This document shows positions 41,889-49,346 of a DNA stretch of 64,000 nt, one piece after another. A model generated the notes under the pieces. That model saw nothing but the letters and a program-made list of their open reading frames with translations. It had not been told where the DNA came from and ran no database searches. The position numbers and the translations under genes were made by a program. The stretch's first letter is position 1. Each line of letters begins with the position of its first letter. Source of the DNA: Micromonospora coriariae (lineage in GTDB: Bacteria > Actinomycetota > Actinomycetes > Mycobacteriales > Micromonosporaceae); assembly GCF_900091455.1 (NCBI RefSeq), contig NZ_LT607412.1:1426001-1490000 (forward strand), in the 5' to 3' direction.

Positions 41889-41911
41889 GTTGCTGTCGGC
41901 GTTGCTGTCGC
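41889..41911. repeat. Right subterminal repeat of the element
   Basis: Pairs with 37861-37883 (one mismatch, same orientation). It follows the integrase stop and precedes attR, a good place for an arm-type site. Confidence 0.65.
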
Positions 41912-41926
41912 TCACCCCGAAACGAC

Positions 41927-41962
41927 ATCTGGGCACCCACCCGTGAGGGTGAATGCCCAGAT
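41927..41962. terminator. Hairpin between integrase remnant and tRNA-Lys
   Basis: ATCTGGGCA/TGCCCAGAT (41927-41935, 41954-41962) enclose a second CACCC/GGGTG stem. It can stop both the integrase transcript and the tRNA-Lys transcript, replacing the terminator displaced by the element. Confidence 0.7.
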
Positions 41963-41963
41963 T

Positions 41964-42013
41964 ATTGCTGGTGCGCCGCCAGGGACTCGAACCCCGAACC
42001 CGCGGATTAAGAG
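41964..42013. repeat. attR: 3' part of tRNA-Lys
   Basis: 50 bases identical to 37726-37775, within and just past the functional tRNA-Lys gene. Confidence 0.92.
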
Positions 42014-42044
42014 TCCGCTGCTCTGCCAGTTGAGCTAGCGGCGC
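41969..42044 (-). tRNA. tRNA-Lys (anticodon CTT), CCA encoded
   Basis: A 76-base gene with a 7-bp acceptor GCGCCGC/GCGGCGC, the anticodon stem GCGGA/TCCGC around CTCTTAA and a GGTTCGA-type T loop region. CCA is in the DNA. The sequence from the anticodon loop to the 3' end was regenerated by integration of the element. Confidence 0.95.
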
Positions 42045-42062
42045 TCGTCGGCAACGGAGAGA

Positions 42063-42092
42063 ACATTAGCACCCCGCCGAGCCGGGCTCCAA
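42063..42092 (-). promoter_or_regulatory. Candidate tRNA-Lys promoter
   Basis: TTGGAG (42087-42092), an 18-base spacer and TAATGT (42063-42068) on the minus strand, placing the start about 12 bases before the tRNA. Confidence 0.5.
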
Positions 42093-42231
42093 TCCGGTTG
42101 CCCGGGTCCCCCCTTCGGTCGAGCTTACCGGGCAGAAGGGGTCAAATCGACCAGCACGCCCGCGACGGGGGCGTGCGCCGCCGCCGTGATACGGCACGAT
42201 GTCCGCCAGGTACGCGAGAACAGAGGTGGGG

Positions 42232-43494
42232 ATGGCACGGTTCACGCGAGCCGGGGCGGTGGTGGGCGCTCTGACCCTGGTGGCGTCGCTTGCACTGACC
42301 GGGTGCGGCGACGAGCAGAAGAACCCGGAATTCGTCGGCGGGACCGGGCCGAGCGCGAGCGCCGAGCCTGGCACGGCGGAGCCGACGGCGCCGGCCGCGC
42401 CGAGCGGGCCCGCGCTCACGCTGAGCCCTGGCGACGGCACGAAGAACAAACCGGTGAGTACGGAGATCAGCGCGAAGCTCCCGGACGGCGCGAAGGTCTC
42501 CACTGTCACCCTGACGGCCGCCAGCGGTGGCGCGGTCGCGGGCAAGCTACGCACCGATGGCTCCGCCTGGGTGCCGTCCGCCCCGCTGAAGTACGGCACC
42601 AAGTACACCGCCACGGTGACGGCGACCGGGGCCGACGGGACGAGCAGCCAGGGCACCAGCAGCTTCACCACGATGGCCAAGCCCAGGTCGACCATCGGAT
42701 CCGGCCTGTACCTCTTCGACGACAAGAGCTACGGGGTGGCCATGCCGGTGGTCACCGAGTTCCACCCGGGCATCCCGAAGAAGGACCGGGCGGCCGTGCA
42801 GAAGCGGATGTTCGTCCGCACCGACCCGCCGCAGCCGGGCGCGTGGCACTGGGTCGACAACGGCACGCAGGCCTACTACCGGGCGAAGGAGTACTGGCAA
42901 CCGGGCACCACCATCACCGTACGGATCGCGCTGGCCGGCGTGCCGTTGAGCAACGGCCGCTACGGCGACGTCGATCGCAAGGCCACCGCCAAGATCGGCC
43001 GGTCGTTCGTGATGAAGGTCGACAACGCCACCAAGAAGATGTCGGTGTACGAGAACGGCGCGCTGGTCCGCACCGTGCCGGTGAGCCTGGGCAAGAGGAG
43101 CACCCCGTCCTCCAGCGGCACGATGGTGGTGATGGAGAAGAAGGAGTCCACGACCTTCGACACCCGCGACGACCCGGACCCGGCCAACCGCTACGTCACC
43201 GAGATCGACTTCGCTCAGCGGCTCACCTGGGGTGGCGAGTACATCCACGCCGCTCCCTGGTCGGAGCACGTCCAGGGGCGGCAGAACGTCTCGCACGGCT
43301 GCGTCAACGTGTCGATGGCGAACGCCCGGTGGCTGTTCAGCAAGACCCGGATCGGTGACCCGATCACGGTGAAGGGCACCGAGCGCAGGCTCGCCGCCGG
43401 CAACGGCTGGACGGCATGGAGCCTGAGCTGGTCGGAGTTCGTCAAGGGCAGCGCTCTGCCGGTGCCCGCGGGCGGGTCCGGCCCGGCGCTCTGA
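42232..43494 (+). CDS. L,D-transpeptidase lipoprotein (copy 1)
   Basis: A 420-residue peptidoglycan cross-linking enzyme (3-3 links) at the outer membrane face. ATG 42232 has a GAGGTGG site. The signal peptide ends in the lipobox LALTGC, a low-complexity linker follows, then bacterial Ig-like domains (YTATVTATGADGTSSQGTSS) and the YkuD domain with the catalytic SHGCVNVS and upstream H in YIHAAPW. About half its length is shared with the next gene. Confidence 0.93.
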   Translation: MARFTRAGAVVGALTLVASLALTGCGDEQKNPEFVGGTGPSASAEPGTAEPTAPAAPSGPALTLSPGDGTKNKPVSTEISAKLPDGAKVSTVTLTAASGGAVAGKLRTDGSAWVPSAPLKYGTKYTATVTATGADGTSSQGTSSFTTMAKPRSTIGSGLYLFDDKSYGVAMPVVTEFHPGIPKKDRAAVQKRMFVRTDPPQPGAWHWVDNGTQAYYRAKEYWQPGTTITVRIALAGVPLSNGRYGDVDRKATAKIGRSFVMKVDNATKKMSVYENGALVRTVPVSLGKRSTPSSSGTMVVMEKKESTTFDTRDDPDPANRYVTEIDFAQRLTWGGEYIHAAPWSEHVQGRQNVSHGCVNVSMANARWLFSKTRIGDPITVKGTERRLAAGNGWTAWSLSWSEFVKGSALPVPAGGSGPAL

Positions 43495-43510
43495 GCCGTC
43501 CGGCGCCCCA

Positions 43511-43540
43511 CGCCGGCCCGTGCGACCGTACGGGCCGGCG
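43511..43540 (+). terminator. Terminator after L,D-transpeptidase copy 1
   Basis: CGCCGGCCCGT and complement (11 bp) with an 8-base loop, followed by a short T-run (ACTCTTT), 14 bases past the stop. Confidence 0.7.
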
Positions 43541-43623
43541 CGTACTCTTTGCACTGCCCGCGGCGCGACGGCGCCCGCGGCGACCCTTCAGTCCCGGCAC
43601 GGAGACGAGCCAGACTCACGAAT

Positions 43624-43647
43624 CGCCGGATTTTAACAAAATTCCGG
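43624..43647. promoter_or_regulatory. AT-containing palindrome before the second L,D-transpeptidase
   Basis: GCCGGATTTTAACAAAATTCCGGC: arms GCCGGA/TCCGGC and TTT/AAA with central mismatches, about 100 bases before the start. Possible operator or leader hairpin. Nothing else is evident in the 43541-43747 gap. Confidence 0.4.
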
Positions 43648-43747
43648 CATCATCGTCGGCGTGTTCCGGTTCACCCTCGGCAACCAGGACCAGTCCTGGT
43701 GCGTCAGTAGGAGACGATGGGTCAGGGACCACGACTGTGAGGGAATC

Positions 43748-45034
43748 ATGCGAGCTAGCCAGGACCAGCTGATCCGGCCCGGTGGGCGACGCCGCGTGTT
43801 CGCGGCGGGGCTTCTTGCCGTAGCGCTGGCCTTCACCTCCGCCTGCACGGACAGTGACGGCGGTAAGCCGTCCTCGTGGCAGGGCGGTAGCGAGAGTCCG
43901 GCGCCGAAGGCGGCGGCGACCATCAGCGAACCGGCGGCCGACGCCAAGGACGTGCCAGCATCCACCGGCATCACCTTCACCACGAAGGACGCCGTCGAGA
44001 CCGCCGTCGAGCTCAAGGACGCGGCCGGCAAGGCGGTCGAGGGCACCCTCGCCGCCGACGGCAAGACGTGGCTGCCGGCAGGGGCACTGGAGTACGGCAC
44101 GAGCTACACCGCCACGGTGACCGCCACCGGTGATGATGGCCGTCCGGCCACCGCGACCAGCACCTTCACGACCATGGCCAAGCCGGGCAAGCAGGTGCGG
44201 GTGAGCAGCTTCCTCGGCGACAACCAGGTGGTCGGGGTCGGGATGCCGCTGATCGTGAAGTTCAGCCGGGCCATCGACGAGGACTACCGTGACGACGTGC
44301 AGCGCCGGATGACGGTGACCTCGACGCCGGCCCAGGAGGGCATCTGGCACTGGGTCAGCCCCACCGAGATCCGGTACCGGCCGAAGGTGTTCTGGAAGGC
44401 CAACAGCAAGGTCTCCTACCGGGTGCAGGCCGGCGGCCTGCCGCTGGGTGACGGCTGGTACGGCCGGGCCGACCTGACCGTGGACGTGAAGATCGGGCCG
44501 TCGCTGATCATGACGGTGGACAACAAGACCAAGCGGATGACGGTGACGCGGAACGGCTCCGTGGTGAAGACCATCCCGGTCAGCCTGGGCAAGAAGAGCA
44601 CCCCGTCGTCCAGCGGCACCATGGTGGTGATCGAGAAGCTGCGCAAGACGGTCTTCGACACCATGGAGGAGCTGGGCCCCGAGGAGGGCTACCGCACCAA
44701 GATTGACTTCGCGCAGCGGCTCACCTGGGGTGGGGAGTTCATCCACGCCGCTCCCTGGTCCGAGGGCCAGCAGGGCAGTGTGAACGTCTCACACGGCTGC
44801 GTGAACGTGTCCATGGCCAACGGTGACTGGCTGTTCAAGAACACCCGGATCGGCGACCCGATCACTGTGAAGGGCACCGAGCGCAAGCTCCAGAACGGCA
44901 ACGGCTGGACCGACTGGAACATGAGCTGGGACGAGTACGTCAAGGGCAGCGCCCTGCCGTACGAGCCGCCCGCCGACCCGGACACCTCGCCGACCCCGGA
45001 CGCCGGCACCCCGACGCCCACGCCCACCGCCTGA
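43748..45034 (+). CDS. L,D-transpeptidase lipoprotein (copy 2)
   Basis: A 428-residue paralogue of the gene just upstream. ATG 43748 (MRASQDQLIRPGGRRR) follows GAGGGA. The lipobox is AFTSAC, the Ig-like repeats include YTATVTATGDDGRPATATST, and the catalytic motif is SHGCVNVSMANG. The C-terminus adds a proline/threonine tail. Tandem duplication is clear; the copies differ most in the linker and tail, suggesting different regulation or substrate. Confidence 0.93.
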   Translation: MRASQDQLIRPGGRRRVFAAGLLAVALAFTSACTDSDGGKPSSWQGGSESPAPKAAATISEPAADAKDVPASTGITFTTKDAVETAVELKDAAGKAVEGTLAADGKTWLPAGALEYGTSYTATVTATGDDGRPATATSTFTTMAKPGKQVRVSSFLGDNQVVGVGMPLIVKFSRAIDEDYRDDVQRRMTVTSTPAQEGIWHWVSPTEIRYRPKVFWKANSKVSYRVQAGGLPLGDGWYGRADLTVDVKIGPSLIMTVDNKTKRMTVTRNGSVVKTIPVSLGKKSTPSSSGTMVVIEKLRKTVFDTMEELGPEEGYRTKIDFAQRLTWGGEFIHAAPWSEGQQGSVNVSHGCVNVSMANGDWLFKNTRIGDPITVKGTERKLQNGNGWTDWNMSWDEYVKGSALPYEPPADPDTSPTPDAGTPTPTPTA

Positions 45035-45050
45035 GGCGGCCGAAACGACG

Positions 45051-45079
45051 AAAGCCCCCTCCGTGACGGAGGGGGCTTT
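45051..45079 (+). terminator. Intrinsic terminator after L,D-transpeptidase copy 2
   Basis: Perfect 13-bp arms AAAGCCCCCTCCG and complement with a 3-base loop and a T-run, 17 bases past the stop. Confidence 0.88.
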
Positions 45080-45106
45080 TCGTTCCGTCTGCACTCCCAC
45101 AAACGG

Positions 45107-45136
45107 CTCAGGCCCCCTCGTCGGAGGGGGCCTGAG
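45107..45136 (-). terminator. Terminator of tRNA-His
   Basis: Perfect 13-bp arms CTCAGGCCCCCTC and complement with a 4-base loop, 11 bases past the tRNA 3' end. Confidence 0.8.
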
Positions 45137-45147
45137 ATCCACTGCTG

Positions 45148-45221
45148 GGTGACTGATGGGAATTGAACCCACGACAACCGGGACCACAACCCGGTGCTCT
45201 GCCAACTGAGCTACAGCCACC
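45148..45221 (-). tRNA. tRNA-His (anticodon GTG)
   Basis: Acceptor GTGGCTG/CAGTCAC with an extra 5' G opposite C73, as required for histidine tRNA, and anticodon loop TTGTGGT. CCA is not encoded. A TATTAT box (45267-45272) lies upstream. Confidence 0.93.
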
Positions 45222-45344
45222 ATGCCGCCGTCGCCCGGTCGATCGCTCCGGGCGGGGTGCGGACCAATAATAGCCACACCGCGGCCGACCCCGTCCAGCG
45301 GGTTCCTGGCTCGCCCTGGCGACACCTGCCAACCCCCATCAAGT

Positions 45345-45395
45345 GTTAGGAAGGGCCCCTTCCTATACACCAGGCGTTAAGAAGGTGCCCTTCCT
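45345..45395. repeat. Two 20-bp palindromic direct repeats, 31 bp apart
   Basis: GTTAGGAAGGGCCCCTTCCT (45345-45364) and GTTAAGAAGGTGCCCTTCCT (45376-45395) match at 17 of 20 positions. The first is a near-perfect dyad. The spacing is about three helical turns. They lie between tRNA-His and the oligoribonuclease stop. Confidence 0.7.
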
Positions 45396-45405
45396 TCAGG
45401 GCGGG

Positions 45406-45996
45406 TCAGAGTTCGGCGGCGATTCCCTTGGCGGTCTCCACGTCCGGGCCGGGCAGCGGCACGAAGACGGTGCGCCGGTAGTACTCCAACTCCCGGATGC
45501 TCTCCCGGATGTCGGCCAGCGCGCGGTGCGCCAGGCCCTTCTGCGGCTGGCCGAAGTACACCCGCGGGTACCAGCGGCGGCACAACTCCTTGATCGACGA
45601 CACGTCGATCATCCGGTAGTGCAGGTGCGCGTCGAGGCGGGGCATGTCCCGGGCGATGAAGCCCCGGTCGGTGGCGATCGAGTTGCCACACAGCGGCGCG
45701 GTACGCGGATCCTTGACGAAGCTGCTGACGTACTCCAGCACCCGGTCCTCGGCCTCGGCCAGGGTCACCGGCGAGCGGCGCACCTCCTCGGTGAGGCCGG
45801 ACTTGGCGTGCATCGTCCGGACGATCTCCGGCATCGCATCCAGCGCGGCCTCATCGGCGTGGATCACCACGTCGACGCCATCACCCAGCACGTTGAGGTC
45901 AGGATCGGTGACCAGTGCCGCAACCTCGATCAGCTTGTCCCTGCCGAGGTCCAAACCGGTCATCTCACAGTCGATCCAGACGAGGAGATCAGCCAC
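45406..45996 (-). CDS. orn: Oligoribonuclease
   Basis: A 196-residue 3'-5' exonuclease of the DEDDh group that degrades 2-5 nt RNAs and linear dinucleotides. ExoI is [10 protein letters not shown], Exo[21 protein letters not shown] and Exo[21 protein letters not shown], with the catalytic Asp and Glu in place. Length is normal. It is divergent from a GT87 gene. Confidence 0.97.
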   Translation of the reverse strand: MADLLVWIDCEMTGLDLGRDKLIEVAALVTDPDLNVLGDGVDVVIHADEAALDAMPEIVRTMHAKSGLTEEVRRSPVTLAEAEDRVLEYVSSFVKDPRTAPLCGNSIATDRGFIARDMPRLDAHLHYRMIDVSSIKELCRRWYPRVYFGQPQKGLAHRALADIRESIRELEYYRRTVFVPLPGPDVETAKGIAAEL

Positions 45997-46068
45997 CGGG
46001 ACAGCCTACGCGCCGCCCACGACCCGCGGCTGCGCGCTCTCGACGGAGCAGCCCGCTAGGGTTTCGGA

Positions 46069-47337
46069 GTGCCAGCCGAACCCGTCGCACCGCCCGCCGT
46101 CACCGACGACGATCCCGGCGGCCGTACGGTCCGTCGGCTCGTCGCGGTGGTGGCGCTGATCGCCGTGCTGCCGGCGCTCTACCTGCCCGGTCTGGTGCAC
46201 AACTTCTTCGACCTCAAGATTTACATGTCCGCGATGGACTGGTGGACGGCCGGGAACCCGCTCTACGACTATGTCCAGCCGGACCGGGTGCAGGGTGAGC
46301 TGTACTTCACCTACCCGCCGTTCAGCGCGCTGCTGCTCTGGCCGTTCGGGCTGCTCCGTCTCGGCGTCACCGTGGCGATCTTCACGGTGCTCACCGTGCT
46401 GGCCGTGGTGGTGACCACGCGGTGGCTGGTGCTGCCGGTGATCGCCCGGCACAACCTGCCCCGGACGTTCACCCTGACCGTCGCCGTGCTGCTGGTGCTG
46501 GCGGTGGAGAGCACCCGCGAGACGATCACCTTCGGGCAGATCAACATGCTGCTGGTCGTGCTGATCCTGGCCGACCTGCTGTTCGCGGTGCCGCAGGCGC
46601 GGCGCTGGGCCGGGGTCGGCATCGGGCTGGCGACGGCGCTCAAGCTCTTCCCGGGCATCTTCATCGTGTACCTGCTGGCCGCCCGCCGGTGGCGGGCCGC
46701 GGTGGTGGCGAGCGCGACCGCGGCGGCGGCGACCCTGCTGGCGGCGGCCATCGCCCCGAGTGACTCGTGGCGGTTCTGGACCCAGGAGCTGTGGGACAAC
46801 GACCGGGTGGGGCGCACCGACTACGTCGGCAACCAGTCGCTGTTCGGCCTGCTCAGCCGGTTCACCGCACCGGAGAAGCCGGACCGACTGCTCTGGCTGC
46901 TGGTGGTCGCCGTGGTCGCCGCCTACGGGCTGTGGCGGGCAGCCCGCGCGGCGCGTGCCGGTGACGCGCTGACGGGGCTGACGTTGACCGGGTTGGTGGG
47001 GGCCCTGGTCAGCCCGATCACCTGGACCCATCACATCTACTGGTTCATGCCGGCGGTGGTGCTGCTCGCGGACGCGGCGTTGAGCGCCGACCGCGCGGAC
47101 GAGGTACGTCGGCGTCTGTGGTTGGCCGCACTCGCGCTGGGCACCACCGCGGTGATCGTCTACGGGGTGGTGACGTTCCAGAAGTGGGGCACGGCAGCGG
47201 TCCGCACGCATGATCCGGTGGACTTCGTCCTGCAGAACAGCTACGTGCTGCTCAGCCTGCTGCTGCTGGTGACCCTGCCGGTGCGCTCACGCCACCTTGA
47301 GAAAAAGTCGCACCAAATGGACAGATCTCCCCAGTAG
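46069..47337 (+). CDS. GT87 mannosyltransferase (PimE-like)
   Basis: A 422-residue polyprenol-phosphate-mannose-dependent transferase from GTG 46069, with about 10 transmembrane helices. The N-terminal catalytic loop is FFDLKIYMSAMDWWTAGNPL and the later motif is GNQSLFGLLSRFTAP, both typical of GT87. It probably adds mannose to phosphatidylinositol mannosides or related lipids in the membrane. Convergent with the gene at 47370. Confidence 0.88.
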   Translation: MPAEPVAPPAVTDDDPGGRTVRRLVAVVALIAVLPALYLPGLVHNFFDLKIYMSAMDWWTAGNPLYDYVQPDRVQGELYFTYPPFSALLLWPFGLLRLGVTVAIFTVLTVLAVVVTTRWLVLPVIARHNLPRTFTLTVAVLLVLAVESTRETITFGQINMLLVVLILADLLFAVPQARRWAGVGIGLATALKLFPGIFIVYLLAARRWRAAVVASATAAAATLLAAAIAPSDSWRFWTQELWDNDRVGRTDYVGNQSLFGLLSRFTAPEKPDRLLWLLVVAVVAAYGLWRAARAARAGDALTGLTLTGLVGALVSPITWTHHIYWFMPAVVLLADAALSADRADEVRRRLWLAALALGTTAVIVYGVVTFQKWGTAAVRTHDPVDFVLQNSYVLLSLLLLVTLPVRSRHLEKKSHQMDRSPQ

Positions 47338-47369
47338 CGACCATCGGCGTTAATCTGGTCTCATCTACC

Positions 47370-48443
47370 TCAAGCGTCGCTCGGGTAGCACCGATCCCCC
47401 GGTGAGGGTGGCCCTCCGCGTCGGCAGCGCGGAGGGCCACTCGCCGTTTCGTCCACCGTCACCGGCGGGGCCGTCGGCCCCGGAGTGGCCGGCGGCCAGG
47501 CCAGACTCAACGCCACCTCGGGTGGACGGGGCAGCCGGGCCGGCGCCTCCAGATCGGCGAGGGTGCTCGCCCGGGCCGGTTCGGCGCCGATCGCTGACCT
47601 GGGCCGCTCACCCGGTGCGGAACCGACAGGGGTGAGTTGCCGCCCGGCCGGCAGCGACCGTGCCACCGGGGCGTCCCCGACGGACGGGGCGCCCAGTCCA
47701 GTCAACGAGCTGACCCCGAGCCGGCCGGCGAGCACGGGCACCTGGTCCGGCTCGACCACGAAGACCACCTCGCGCGGGCGCGGCGGGCGCAGCAGGAGCA
47801 CAGCCGCTCCGACCACCAGCAGCACGCCCACCGCCAGCAGCCCCCAGGTGGCCGGGGTGGTCCAGCCGGCCCGCAACTCGGCGCGCAGGTCCAGGGCCAG
47901 GTCGCCGGCGCCGTCCGGCCGCATCACCACCAGGCTCATCGGCTCACCGGCCAGGTCGTCCGCACTCCACTCCAGCGAGCCGATCCCCTCGCGCACCCAG
48001 AACGGGCGACCGAGCGGGGTGACCGCCCCGGTGGCGGTCGGAGCGTCGGCGGCCGGGCCGGCCGGGTCGAGCCGGACGGGCAGCGGACCCCGCGCGAGCG
48101 CCACCCGCCGGACCGAGGCGTGCGGCACCGGCTCCAGCCAGCGGCGTACCTCGGCGGTGGGCGCCAGCCCCACGAAGGCCGGGCCGTCCGGCGTGCGGGC
48201 GTCCACCCGCAGCCGGGTCTGCGCGGTACGCGCGAACGGCGCCTCCTGGCGCAGCAGCCGGTCGAGGTCGGTGACGACGACCGCATGGCCGGGCGTGCGG
48301 ACCGTCTCGAACCGGGCGGCGAAGGTCCCACCGGGGTCGGCGTGCCGGGTCACGAGCCAGAGCGCGCCACCGGCGAACAGCACCGGAATTCCGATCACCA
48401 ACAGCAGCACTCCGGCGATCCCCCGCACGAAACGCATTCGCAC
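47370..48443 (-). CDS. Hypothetical membrane protein with two helices
   Basis: A 357-residue protein starting MRMRFVRGIAGVLLLVIGIP. Helix one spans about residues 10-32, a periplasmic-side beta-rich domain follows (LRVDARTPDGPAFVGLAPTA), helix two is about 196-218, and the C-terminal tail is proline-rich and disordered. Family not recognised. The last 30 codons include a perfect terminator hairpin shared with the convergent GT87 gene. Confidence 0.78.
   Translation of the reverse strand: MRMRFVRGIAGVLLLVIGIPVLFAGGALWLVTRHADPGGTFAARFETVRTPGHAVVVTDLDRLLRQEAPFARTAQTRLRVDARTPDGPAFVGLAPTAEVRRWLEPVPHASVRRVALARGPLPVRLDPAGPAADAPTATGAVTPLGRPFWVREGIGSLEWSADDLAGEPMSLVVMRPDGAGDLALDLRAELRAGWTTPATWGLLAVGVLLVVGAAVLLLRPPRPREVVFVVEPDQVPVLAGRLGVSSLTGLGAPSVGDAPVARSLPAGRQLTPVGSAPGERPRSAIGAEPARASTLADLEAPARLPRPPEVALSLAWPPATPGPTAPPVTVDETASGPPRCRRGGPPSPGDRCYPSDA
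47408..47440. terminator. Bidirectional terminator inside the end of the 47370 gene
   Basis: Perfect 13-bp arms GTGGCCCTCCGCG and complement with a 7-base loop, within the C-terminal codons of the minus-strand gene and 71 bases past the GT87 stop. Confidence 0.7.
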
Positions 48444-48541
48444 CGTCCCCCTCCGTAGCCAGATACCCGGCCGACCTTACCGACGTGCCCCGCCTGATCA
48501 GGGGATATCCGCAGCACGGTCGTTCCCGGTCGCGGAAAGCA

Positions 48542-48574
48542 CGCTGGCCCGCCGGATCTTCCGGCGGGCCAGCG
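48542..48574 (-). terminator. Terminator of the YcnI-like gene
   Basis: Perfect 15-bp arms CGCTGGCCCGCCGGA and complement with a 3-base loop, 15 bases past the stop at 48589. Rest of 48444-48588 is unremarkable. Confidence 0.8.
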
Positions 48575-48588
48575 GGTGCGCGGTGGGG

Positions 48589-49329
48589 TCAGGACCTGGC
48601 GGCCGGCTCCCGGCGGGTGCGGGCGAACGCCAGCCCGCCCAGCACCAGACCGGCGATGCCGGCGACCAGACCGGCGATGCCGAGGCCGACCGCGGTGCCC
48701 TCGCCCTCGTCGTCGTCATCGTCGGCCGGCGCGGCGGCGGCGTTGGCGGACGTGGCGGGCGCGGCCGACCCCGACGGCGCGGCGGCGGCCAGGGTGAGCA
48801 CCGGCGCCGGGTGCTCCGGCTCCTCGCCGCCCGCCGCGGGCTCGTCGATCCAGCGCGACACATTGCCGTCCGAGTAGGTCTGCAGGGTCTTGAAGACCAT
48901 CGAGTCGACCTGCGGGAGCGGACCCATCGAGACCGGGAACTCCTGGAACTGGCCCGGCTTCACACCCGCGTCACCGGTGGCCGTCCAGGTGAGCTTGGCG
49001 ACCGCCTCGGTGATCGGGCTGCCGTGCACCTCGATCGGCGGGTCGACCTTGCGCTTCTCCATGGCCACCGTCCAGCCGGGCACCGGCATGGTCGACACCG
49101 AGCCGACCGGGGCGTTCTCCGGCAGCACGACCTCCACCTTGGTGGTCGACGCGGTGTCGCTCTCGTTGGGCACGCGGAACGCCACCCGGGCGTAGCCGCC
49201 CTGGGTCGCCTCCGTCGGGTTCACCGTGACGTGGGCGGAGGCCGGCCCGGCGAAGCCGAGCACGGCGGTCGCGACGGCGGTGAATGCCAGGGCGGTGGCG
49301 GCGGTTGCGGTACGCCGGAGACGGGTCAT
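48589..49329 (-). CDS. YcnI/DUF1775 copper-binding protein
   Basis: A 246-residue secreted protein with a signal peptide ending ASA and mature start HVTVNPTEATQGGYARVAFR; the new N-terminal histidine is the copper ligand known for YcnI. The core has VPNESDTASTTKVEVVLPEN and WTATGDAGVKPGQFQEFPVS. A low-complexity aspartate/alanine linker leads to a C-terminal membrane anchor. It follows the CopC-CopD gene by 17 bases on the same strand. Confidence 0.9.
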   Translation of the reverse strand: MTRLRRTATAATALAFTAVATAVLGFAGPASAHVTVNPTEATQGGYARVAFRVPNESDTASTTKVEVVLPENAPVGSVSTMPVPGWTVAMEKRKVDPPIEVHGSPITEAVAKLTWTATGDAGVKPGQFQEFPVSMGPLPQVDSMVFKTLQTYSDGNVSRWIDEPAAGGEEPEHPAPVLTLAAAAPSGSAAPATSANAAAAPADDDDDEGEGTAVGLGIAGLVAGIAGLVLGGLAFARTRREPAARS

Positions 49330-49346
49330 GGGTTTCGGGAGCCTCT

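Larger units (their letters stand above)
37726..42013. mobile_element. Decayed tRNA-Lys integrative element (about 4.2 kb)
   Basis: Bounded by identical 50-bp direct repeats (37726-37775, 41964-42013), the right one being the 3' part of tRNA-Lys. An integrase remnant lies beside the tRNA-side copy, the expected place. Inside are a membrane-anchored hypothetical, an IS110 remnant, two other unrecognised genes (one within an inverted-repeat cassette), a cupin and a small frame. No replication, transfer or excisionase gene is present, so it is a relic that can no longer move by itself. Confidence 0.88.
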
